From: Aquabacterium sp. CECT 9606
Lineage (GTDB): Bacteria; Pseudomonadota; Gammaproteobacteria; Burkholderiales; Burkholderiaceae_C
Assembly: GCF_918741295.1 (NCBI RefSeq)
Contig: NZ_CAKKNB010000006.1
Location: 1 to 64,000, forward strand
Direction of reading: 5' to 3'
DNA length: 64,000 bases
A program made the translations under genes and the position numbers. The notes under the pieces were generated by a model. It searched no databases and had not been told where the DNA came from. It saw nothing but the letters and a program-made list of their open reading frames with translations. Of this stretch, positions 24,158 through 31,203 are shown piece after piece (position 1 is the first letter of the stretch; the number at the start of each line of letters is the position of its first letter).

Positions 24158-24774
24158 TACCTCCCTTTAACGACATTGAACGAATTGAGGAAAGCCGTGC
24201 GATCTTCCGACCGCAGAATTTCCTTGGCGACTCGCTTGGCCAGCTCGTTCACCGTTGGTGTGGCGCCTTTCTCGGCGACCAGCGCATCAAGGGCATCCCG
24301 AACCACGAGGGTTCGAGCTGGCCCCATGCGACCGTACTTTTGAAGACGGTCGCTCACTGTTGCGGCCACCGCGTCAGGCGATTCATCAGCGGGGAAACCG
24401 CTGGGGAACTCTGATACACGCGGGGCCTTAACGCTGGAAGGCAGGCATGCAGTGATCGCTTTGGCCGTGCGCTCGATCACGTCTGTAGCGCCATTGCGTT
24501 GCGCCCAGACTCGGTGATGCGGTTGCACCTGGTCAGCAAGCAAAATCACCACCACGTCGATGCTTTCCTTGCGGAGAGCAGCCGCCAATCTCGCGCCGGT
24601 CATCCCGTCGCCGAGTTCACCAAAATCGGCGAATACGAAGGGATGGCGGGTTTGTTGCCACTTGGCCAGCGCTTCGGACGCTGACCCTGCCAGGTCTGCC
24701 CACGGCAACTCCCGCGATGACGTTTTTTTCGTCACCATCAGAACCGCGTGGGGGCCTTGAATCACTGCACTCAT
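24157..24774 (-). CDS. Receiver-like protein, divergent
   Basis: The 205-residue protein has an N-terminal alternating beta/alpha pattern (VLMVTKK, FVFADFGELGDGMTGARLAAALRKE, VVVILLADQ, RNGATDVIERT) resembling a response-regulator receiver. FADF supplies a candidate phospho-acceptor Asp, but the acidic pair and Lys are not obvious. The C-terminal part (residues about 130-205) is helical and may bind DNA or protein. The start at 24774 follows GGGGAATG. It lies 17 bp after the SOD gene. Confidence 0.55.
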   Translation of the reverse strand: MSAVIQGPHAVLMVTKKTSSRELPWADLAGSASEALAKWQQTRHPFVFADFGELGDGMTGARLAAALRKESIDVVVILLADQVQPHHRVWAQRNGATDVIERTAKAITACLPSSVKAPRVSEFPSGFPADESPDAVAATVSDRLQKYGRMGPARTLVVRDALDALVAEKGATPTVNELAKRVAKEILRSEDRTAFLNSFNVVKGR

Positions 24775-24791
24775 GTCATTCCCCGAGGCCG

Positions 24792-25520
24792 TTAGGCCTT
24801 GAAATTCCCTTCGGCGAACGTCCAGTTCGCCAGGGATGCCAAGAACACATCGACAAACTTGGGCCGCGCATTGCGGTAGTCGATGTAATAAGCGTGCTCC
24901 CACACGTCGATGGTGAGCAGGGCCTTGTCGCCTGTGGTCAGCGGTGTGCCGGCATTGCTGGTGTTCACGATGTCCACCGAGCCATCAGGTCGCTTGACCA
25001 GCCACGTCCAGCCTGACCCGAAATTGCCAACCGCCGCTTTCTTGAAAGCGTCAGCAAACGCGCCATAGGAGCCGTACTTGCGGTCGATGGCAGCTTTCAA
25101 GGCGCCCGTAGGTTGACCACCGCCTTGTGGCTTCATGGAATGCCAGAAGAACGTGTGATTCCACGCCTGGGCCGCGTTGTTGAAGATCGGCGATTCAGGT
25201 GCTGCGGTCTTCACCAGGCCTTCCAGCGTCGCGCCTTCGGCCAATGGTGTGTTGGCCAAGAGCTTGGCAAGGTTGTCGAAATAGCCCTTGTGGTGCTTGC
25301 CATAGTGGTACTCCATCGTCTCGCGCGAGACATGGGGTTGGAGCGCATCGAGGGCATAGGGCAGAGGCGGCAATGCCAGTGGAGCAACCTTGCCCGCAGC
25401 AGGCGCCTCGACCTTGTTCAGATCGGACGGAATCGACTCGTTCGCAGCGTGGGCCAGGTGCGAAGCACCACCCGTTGCGACAACTGTGCCGATGGTTTGA
25501 AGAAGAAGACGACGGTTCAC
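24792..25520 (-). CDS. sodB: Exported Fe/Mn superoxide dismutase
   Basis: The 242-residue protein has a twin-Arg-containing leader (MNRRLLLQTIG..., about residues 1-26) and a complete SOD domain: YHYGKHHKGYFDNLAK, QAWNHTFFWHSM, GSGWTWLV and the C-terminal ligands in DVWEHAYYIDYRN. Chromosomal SodB is cytoplasmic; this copy is predicted to be periplasmic. It begins with GTG abutting the stop of the EAL gene, implying coupled translation. It would remove superoxide near the haem sensors encoded downstream. Confidence 0.9.
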   Translation of the reverse strand: MNRRLLLQTIGTVVATGGASHLAHAANESIPSDLNKVEAPAAGKVAPLALPPLPYALDALQPHVSRETMEYHYGKHHKGYFDNLAKLLANTPLAEGATLEGLVKTAAPESPIFNNAAQAWNHTFFWHSMKPQGGGQPTGALKAAIDRKYGSYGAFADAFKKAAVGNFGSGWTWLVKRPDGSVDIVNTSNAGTPLTTGDKALLTIDVWEHAYYIDYRNARPKFVDVFLASLANWTFAEGNFKA

Positions 25521-26219
25521 TTAGTGACTCCTGTTGTTGCGGATTTCATAAGACTTCAACTTGATATGCAGGTCATCCAGAAGATGGCCTTGCACCAAGT
25601 CAACACCAATGCTTCGTGCGACATCAAGCAGAGCTTGTGTTTCGACGCACTCAGCGATCGACAAAATGCCCTGAGCACGCCATTGCGTGACCAGGGCACT
25701 AAGTGCTTCTTTGGCTTCACTGCGCCGTGCCGCTGCACGCAACAGGCCCTCATCGACCTTGATGCAATGAACGCGATCCAGTGAATAAAGCCGGGCAAGG
25801 CCATCCATACCCGCGCCAAAATCGTCAATGGCCCACCGCAACCCCTTGCGGGTCAGCCTGTTGACCTTTAAGGCAATCGCTTCGAGTTGTTCGACATTCA
25901 AGATCGTTTCGCTCAACTCAAAAATGACGTTGTTGGCGTCGGCCACTGCCTCAAATACGCCGTCCTCTTGATTGAGCAAGGTTTCGGACGACAGGTTGAC
26001 AAAGAGCGTGACGCCATGGAGGCGATGCAGTGCCAGATAGCGGAGCACCTGGTTGTCGATCTGGCACCAGCGACGGGGCTCGATGCCCCGATAGAGCACT
26101 TCGTAGCCATAGACATTGGTGTTGTCATGAGCAAGCGTCACTGGCTGAATGTGAAACGGTAATGAATGCAAGCACTCATCGGCGTGGACCGTGAACCGTT
26201 GATTTGGAATGTCGAGCAT
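25521..26219 (-). CDS. EAL-domain protein (c-di-GMP phosphodiesterase or effector)
   Basis: The 232-residue protein is a single EAL domain. The signature is EVLYR in place of EALLR. Metal and catalytic residues are largely retained: Asn in LFVNLS, Glu in ELSE, IDDFGAG, Lys in CIKVDE, Glu in AECVET and Gln in VQGHLL. It could therefore hydrolyse c-di-GMP. It is the first gene of the signalling operon, whose last cistron is a diguanylate cyclase, so the two opposing activities are encoded together. Confidence 0.85.
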   Translation of the reverse strand: MLDIPNQRFTVHADECLHSLPFHIQPVTLAHDNTNVYGYEVLYRGIEPRRWCQIDNQVLRYLALHRLHGVTLFVNLSSETLLNQEDGVFEAVADANNVIFELSETILNVEQLEAIALKVNRLTRKGLRWAIDDFGAGMDGLARLYSLDRVHCIKVDEGLLRAAARRSEAKEALSALVTQWRAQGILSIAECVETQALLDVARSIGVDLVQGHLLDDLHIKLKSYEIRNNRSH

Positions 26220-26267
26220 TGCCCCTCCCGTGGCGTGGTTGCTGCTGTGCGGTTTCGCTTGTCAGAC

Positions 26268-26321
26268 AGCGTTATTTATATCACACTAGCGACAATTTGC
26301 AAGCGTTATTTATCTCACTCT
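26268..26321. promoter_or_regulatory. Direct-repeat operator between divergent genes
   Basis: AGCGTTATTTATATCACACT (26268-26287) and AGCGTTATTTATCTCACTCT (26302-26321) are direct repeats 34 bp apart, near three helical turns, in the A+T-rich gap between the EAL gene and the small gene at 26395. They probably bind a repressor or activator of the signalling operon. Confidence 0.65.
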
Positions 26322-26394
26322 TATGTGACAGCATGACCAATGGGTGGCTTAGACAAAGGGCCACGTTTTGGGGGAGGCTGCTACACTTTTGCGC

Positions 26395-26736
26395 ATGCCG
26401 AACAACACCAATAAGACTCCGACAGTGGTCCGAAGCCTCCGCTTGAGCCAGAAGGCCGACAAGCTGCTGCGTGCCCATGTGGAGCGGAAGGGTGATGTCT
26501 CGATGCGCGTGGTAGCTGCGCTCAATGGGACGGATTTGCGCGCTGTTGAGGTCGCACCTAGGCTGAAAGCTCCTGGCTCCGGTCGCGAAACCTTCTTCGC
26601 AACCTCGGTCGAGTTCGAGCAAGCCTTGTACGACGCCGTGGCCGCAATCGCTCAAGAACGCGATGTGTCCACCGTCAGCCTGATAGATGCTGCGGTCGTG
26701 TCGTTCTACGCGAAAAAGCGCCGTCAGGCGCCTTGA
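26395..26736 (+). CDS. Small putative DNA-binding protein
   Basis: The 113-residue basic protein begins VVRSLRLSQKADKLLRAHVERKGDVSMRVV (from about residue 9), a ribbon-helix-helix-like pattern. A second helical half (EFEQALYDAVAAIAQERDVS) follows. It is divergent from the c-di-GMP operon and 74 bp from the direct repeats, so it could be the local regulator. The ribosome-binding site is poor; an upstream TTG start at 26368 is possible. Confidence 0.55.
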   Translation: MPNNTNKTPTVVRSLRLSQKADKLLRAHVERKGDVSMRVVAALNGTDLRAVEVAPRLKAPGSGRETFFATSVEFEQALYDAVAAIAQERDVSTVSLIDAAVVSFYAKKRRQAP

Positions 26737-26741
26737 TGCCC

Positions 26742-26940
26742 ATCCCCCCGCCCTTCCCTGCTGGGAAGGGAGCGAGTCGCCCTCTGTCGTCAGGGGGCTA
26801 GGGGGTGCGGCGCTTCGCTTGCTTCTCCTGCCCCATGACGGGGAGCGTTGTTGTCCTACATCCGAATCAAGGGTGCGCGTAGCCGCGTCCTCGCCCGTTC
26901 CCCTTCGGGGCTGCGGCCTCCGGGCACGCCCTTGACACGG
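26742..26940. repeat. Structured repeat with detached leader-element core (copy 2)
   Basis: CCCCCCGCCCTTCCC, GGGAAGGGAGCGAGTCGCCC and CTCTGTC match 16628 onward. The core TCAAGGG (26867-26873) to CCCTTGA (26929-26935) encloses GGGGCTGCGGCCTCCG. It lies between the small regulator gene and traX. No gene is supported here. Confidence 0.7.
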
Positions 26941-26950
26941 ACGCCGGTTT

Positions 26951-27703
26951 TCAAATCTTGGCCAAGAAGTGAGAAAGTGCCCACAGGACGGCAAGATGGG
27001 CAGGGTAGTAGGCATAGAAGGTACTGCGGAGACGAGGCACGCGTGGGTTGACCTTGGAGGCCAGGAAAAACACTGGAAATGCAGCCAGCGCCCAAAGGTT
27101 TCGATTGATGACGTACAGGCTGGCTACAGACAGCACGCACACGGCCAATGCTGTCCAGCTTGGGCGCTTGAAGTACCGCCAAGCGGCCACACACAGCGCC
27201 ACACCGGGCCACCAGAATTCGACGAACGCACCACCGGCGAGAAAAACGGCCACAGCCGCCGCCGCGTCCCACTTCCCGCCTCTCTCCCATAGCCACATGA
27301 TCGAGCTGGCCACGAACAGCATGGCCATGATGTTCAATGGCCACCAGCCCCAACCCAAGCCCCCAAGGGCAATGAAGGGCACGGACGAAACAGCACCGAT
27401 CGTGGCCAACCGTTTGAGCACGCGGGAGTAGGCCCCCCCTTCAAGCGTGGCGGGCCGTGCCAAGTTGTAGGCCAGAGTGAAGGCGAAAAGCGGCATGGCC
27501 AAACGCCCGATTGCGAAGAGCCCAGGGTATGCGTCGTGAAGGAGGTACTTATTAACGTGGTCAAGCGTCATCAGGACCACGGCCAACCATTTCACGGCCT
27601 CGATGGCGCCATTGGTAAGGGCCACTTCTGGCGGGGTCGATGATTTTGACGACACAGGTGCAGGCGTCGATGCGGTTGCAATTCTTTTTGCTGTGGTGCC
27701 CAT
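26951..27703 (-). CDS. traX: TraX-family membrane protein
   Basis: The 250-residue protein has about eight hydrophobic segments and the TraX signature (WLAVVLMTLDHVNKYLL, then IGRLAMPLFAFTLAYNLARP, FYAYYPAHLAVL). TraX of F acetylates the pilin N-terminus. A 35-residue Ala/Ser/Thr/Pro-rich N-terminus precedes the first helix. The start at 27703 lies 4 bp after the HDOD stop. Confidence 0.85.
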   Translation of the reverse strand: MGTTAKRIATASTPAPVSSKSSTPPEVALTNGAIEAVKWLAVVLMTLDHVNKYLLHDAYPGLFAIGRLAMPLFAFTLAYNLARPATLEGGAYSRVLKRLATIGAVSSVPFIALGGLGWGWWPLNIMAMLFVASSIMWLWERGGKWDAAAAVAVFLAGGAFVEFWWPGVALCVAAWRYFKRPSWTALAVCVLSVASLYVINRNLWALAAFPVFFLASKVNPRVPRLRSTFYAYYPAHLAVLWALSHFLAKI

Positions 27704-27707
27704 GGGC

Positions 27708-28541
27708 TTAGGCTCCGATGATGTCTTCCAGGCCTGCACTCAGTTCGGCGAGTGGAGGCATGTTGTCGATTAACTCTTCCCGTGACAAACCAGCCAGGTC
27801 ACAGATGGCTTCGGGCCATGTGGCCATGAGGCCTTCAAAGTCAGTCTTCAGCTCGTCACTTTTAGCGCGCCACGAAGCCAGATGAAGAATGGCATGCAAT
27901 GCGACTTGAGGTTCAGTTTCCAAAGGCAGTGCTGCCCCCGCAATTGCGGTGCAGAAACCATCTGGGAAATTCCAACGTCTCACAAGTTCAGAGCCTACAT
28001 CGGCATAGCAAAAACCGAAGGCCTCACGCTCAGCAACGACCCGCTCTTTGCAGGGGTACGGTGGCACTTCCGAGTCGATCCGCTCCATGTCGTCAGGCAT
28101 GCCACCCATCATGACCAGGCGCCCAATGCTGTGCAGTAAACCGACCGTGAAAGCCAAGTCCGCGTCAGCCCCAACAATTGCCGCCAGGTGGCGTGCGGCA
28201 ACGGCGGTATGAAGGCTGTAGCGCCAAAACGGTTTGAGGTCTACGCCAGTGATGGGCTGAAAGCTCGACGGCATGGCTGCACTGAGAACGATGGTGCGAA
28301 CCGTGTTGATGCCTAGCATCTTGATCGCTTCATCGACTGTGGCAATGGTGCGTGGCACGCTGTAGTACGCCGAGTTGGCCAACCGAAGCACTTTGGCACT
28401 CAACACCTGATCTGTGGCCAGCGTGCGCGCGATCTCGCTGGCCGACACGTCGGCCTGGTCGAGCGTCTGGATCAACTCTTGAACCACCTCAGGAATCGAC
28501 GGCAGTGATGGGGTGTGGCGCAATAGGAGGTCAATGTTCAT
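27708..28541 (-). CDS. HDOD-domain signalling protein
   Basis: The 277-residue protein has a single HDOD domain from residue about 10 to 205 (LPSIPEVVQELIQTLDQADVSASEIARTLATD, then VLRLANSAYYS and LLHSIGRLVM). The degenerate HD motif suggests regulation rather than hydrolysis. HDOD proteins often work with c-di-GMP systems, and a GGDEF/EAL set lies 1.5 kb away. It lies 6 bp after topB and is probably on the same transcript. Confidence 0.85.
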   Translation of the reverse strand: MNIDLLLRHTPSLPSIPEVVQELIQTLDQADVSASEIARTLATDQVLSAKVLRLANSAYYSVPRTIATVDEAIKMLGINTVRTIVLSAAMPSSFQPITGVDLKPFWRYSLHTAVAARHLAAIVGADADLAFTVGLLHSIGRLVMMGGMPDDMERIDSEVPPYPCKERVVAEREAFGFCYADVGSELVRRWNFPDGFCTAIAGAALPLETEPQVALHAILHLASWRAKSDELKTDFEGLMATWPEAICDLAGLSREELIDNMPPLAELSAGLEDIIGA

Positions 28542-28547
28542 GGTGGC

Positions 28548-31106
28548 TCACTTGGGCTTGGCCGTGAAATCGGGCTTGCCCGCTTTGTCTGGATGTGTGG
28601 CCTTGCAGCCTTCCTTGTAGCGACTGCAACCCCAAAACTTGCCTTTCGGCCCAGGGATCGAGCGCAACTCGCCTTGCTTGCACTTGATGCATTTATAGAC
28701 AGGCTTGGGCGCCATGTCAGGCTTGCCCAGCTTGTCCGGGTATGTCGTCTTGCACCCCTCGCTGTATCGGCTGCACCCCCAGAATTTGCCGTTGTCGCCA
28801 CTGATCGACCTAAGGCTACCTTCCTTGCAGGATGGGCACTTGTAGACGGGCTTGGGGGCAGTGTCAGGCTTGCCGAGTTTGTCGTCATACCGTGCATCGC
28901 ACTTGTCTGGTTCTCTGTTCCAGTTAGAACAGAACCAGAAGATGCCTTTGGCGCCGTCTTTGCGCCTGAGGTTGCCGGTCTTGCACTTTGGGCATGCAGC
29001 GCTGACCAGCAGAGGCTTCCCATTCACGTCCTGAAAACGCGCATCACACTTGTCGGGTTCACGGTTCCAATTCGCGCAGTACCAGTAAGCGCCCTTGTCG
29101 CCGCCATCCTTGCGGCGGAGCTGGCCACCCTTGCACTTGGGGCACACAACAGCCCCAGCGGCCAATGGCAGCTTCATCGTCAGATTGGATGCTGCTTGCA
29201 CAATGGTCGTGATCCAGTCCACGGTGTCGGCGATGAACTTGTCGTAAGAGAGTTCCCCCTTCGCGACACGATCAAGCGAAGCCTTGAACACGCCTGCTTG
29301 TGCGGGGTCTTTGACATCCATCGGCAACGCTTCGATCAACGTGCGCGCCGTGCTCGATGTCATGAGCTTTTTTGCACCAGGCTTTACCGGGACGATCAAC
29401 TCACGATCCTTGAGTTCTTGGATGATGCCGGCGCGTGTCGCTGTGGTTCCAATGCCGGCGCCGTCTCCATCGCCGCCGCCGTCCTTGAGGCGCTTGCGCG
29501 CTTTTTCGTCCTTGACGTACTTGTAGACATTCATCATCGCTTCGAGCAGCAGCTTGTCGTCGAAGCGTGTGGGTGGCGTTGTCTTGCGACTCACCTGGTC
29601 GCACTTGGCGCAAGTGGCCCTGTCCCCCTTCGCCATGGGTGGAAGTGTTTGTTTGCCCTCGTCAGACTCATCCGCATCGGCTTGGTCATCGTCCTTGTCT
29701 TCGACTTCGGCGAAGACGGCCTTCCATCCTTGAGCGACCGGCGTCTTGCCACTGGCGGCGAACCGTTCGCCTGCGATGTCGGCCTCAACGGTTGTTTGCA
29801 TGAACTCGAAAGGCGGTGCAAATTGCGCAAGGTATGACCGCACAACCAGGTCATACACGTTGCGCTCGATCTCAGACCACGAAGCGATGTTCACTGGGAT
29901 GTCTGGAACGGTTGGCACAATGCCGTGGTGGGGGTTGCCCTCCATCTTCTTGTCGTTGAATGCATCAGACTTCCGAGCTGGATTGATGACTGAAGTCAGG
30001 CCTGCCAAGTCCGGGCGACGCTTGAAGACCTCCGCAATAACTGCGGGGGCTTCCTTGTGCTGTGCTTCTGAAAGATAGCGGTTGTCACTGCGAGGGTACG
30101 TCGTCACTTTGTAGACTTCGTAGAGCTTCTGGCCCGCGTCCAAGACTTGCTGGCCGGTGTAGCCATACCGCGCGAAGCCTTCCATTTGCAGCTCGTTCAT
30201 CGACAGCGGCAACGGGGCCTTCTGCTCCTTTTTGACCTTCGCGTAGGCCGTAATGCTCCCAGCTTGGCCGGAGAGCTTGCTGACCAGCGACGAGGCAACC
30301 GTGGGGTCAATCAGCCTGCCCGCGTCATCGAGGCCTGCCTGATCTTCCTTGGCCTTCCAATTGGCCTTGAACACACCGTTGTCGTGACGAAGGTGCACAA
30401 CCAGAGAGAAGTAAGGGATGGGCTTGAATGTCTCAATGGCCCGATCCCGCTCATACACGATGTAGAGCAAAGGCGTTTGCACACTGCCAACAGGCAGGAG
30501 GCCATCAAACCCCAATTCCCGGCCGCGAAGAGTCATTGCGCGAGTGCAGTTCAGGCCAAGCAGCCAATCGTAATGACTGCGGGCAAGGCCCCACTTGTAC
30601 CAACCGCGAAACATGGGCTCGTTGTTGTCCCTGATGTTGGCCAGCGACTGGCGCACCTTTGTTTCGTTGTAATCGTTCACAAGCACGCGCTTGACTGGCT
30701 TGCGGTTACCGTAGAACAGCAACGCCTCGTCAACCAGAAGCTGCCCCTCTTCGTCAGGGTCGCCCAAGTGGTGCACCACATCACAGGTTTGCAGCAACTC
30801 GGCGAGTTTGTCCAGGCGGCGTTGCTTCGATTCTTTGGGGAAGAGCGCCCAGACATCCGGCACCACTGGCAAATCACCCTTGCGCCACACCTTGCGCCCC
30901 GCGCTCGTCTTGGGCACATCGTCGGGCAAATAGTGATCCGGCATCGCTTGGTCAAACGCATGGCCATCCAGCCACACGAAGAAATTGTCACCCACCTGGT
31001 TGTGGGTCATGCCTTTGGAGTCCCATGGGCTCACCGGGTTGCCCAGGACCTTGCCGACAGCCTCAGCCAGCGATTTTTTTTCACCTACCCAAAGTACCTT
31101 TGCCAT
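28548..31106 (-). CDS. topB: DNA topoisomerase III
   Basis: The 852-residue type IA topoisomerase has an N-terminal Toprim domain (MAKVLWVGEKKSLAEAV; DPDEEG), the active-site Tyr in TYPRSDNRYLS (about residue 339), and four C-terminal zinc-finger repeats: two of the form CPKC-x-CANW/CSNW...C and two of the form CxxC...WGCSRY-EGC. Chromosomal TopB is about 650 residues, so the four-finger tail is long. Plasmid topoisomerase III (TraE-type) decatenates transferred or replicated plasmids. It heads the topB-HDOD-traX unit. Confidence 0.92.
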   Translation of the reverse strand: MAKVLWVGEKKSLAEAVGKVLGNPVSPWDSKGMTHNQVGDNFFVWLDGHAFDQAMPDHYLPDDVPKTSAGRKVWRKGDLPVVPDVWALFPKESKQRRLDKLAELLQTCDVVHHLGDPDEEGQLLVDEALLFYGNRKPVKRVLVNDYNETKVRQSLANIRDNNEPMFRGWYKWGLARSHYDWLLGLNCTRAMTLRGRELGFDGLLPVGSVQTPLLYIVYERDRAIETFKPIPYFSLVVHLRHDNGVFKANWKAKEDQAGLDDAGRLIDPTVASSLVSKLSGQAGSITAYAKVKKEQKAPLPLSMNELQMEGFARYGYTGQQVLDAGQKLYEVYKVTTYPRSDNRYLSEAQHKEAPAVIAEVFKRRPDLAGLTSVINPARKSDAFNDKKMEGNPHHGIVPTVPDIPVNIASWSEIERNVYDLVVRSYLAQFAPPFEFMQTTVEADIAGERFAASGKTPVAQGWKAVFAEVEDKDDDQADADESDEGKQTLPPMAKGDRATCAKCDQVSRKTTPPTRFDDKLLLEAMMNVYKYVKDEKARKRLKDGGGDGDGAGIGTTATRAGIIQELKDRELIVPVKPGAKKLMTSSTARTLIEALPMDVKDPAQAGVFKASLDRVAKGELSYDKFIADTVDWITTIVQAASNLTMKLPLAAGAVVCPKCKGGQLRRKDGGDKGAYWYCANWNREPDKCDARFQDVNGKPLLVSAACPKCKTGNLRRKDGAKGIFWFCSNWNREPDKCDARYDDKLGKPDTAPKPVYKCPSCKEGSLRSISGDNGKFWGCSRYSEGCKTTYPDKLGKPDMAPKPVYKCIKCKQGELRSIPGPKGKFWGCSRYKEGCKATHPDKAGKPDFTAKPK

Positions 31107-31157
31107 GTCGTTCTGCGTCTATTGGCGCTGGTCGCAACATCTGCCAACGCATTAAGT

Positions 31158-31193
31158 TAAAAAAAGGGCACCCGGTCGATGACCTGAGTGCCC
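31158..31193 (-). terminator. Intrinsic terminator after the LPD7 gene
   Basis: GGGCAC (31166-31171) pairs with GTGCCC (31188-31193), with an inner GGTC/GACC stem. A7 precedes on the plus strand, giving a T tract for minus-strand transcripts. Confidence 0.8.
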
Positions 31194-31203
31194 GGGGCAG
31201 CGA

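Noticed and set aside
28593..31160. Long plus-strand frames opposite topB
   Set aside because: Complement of the topoisomerase zinc fingers and core; no start signals.
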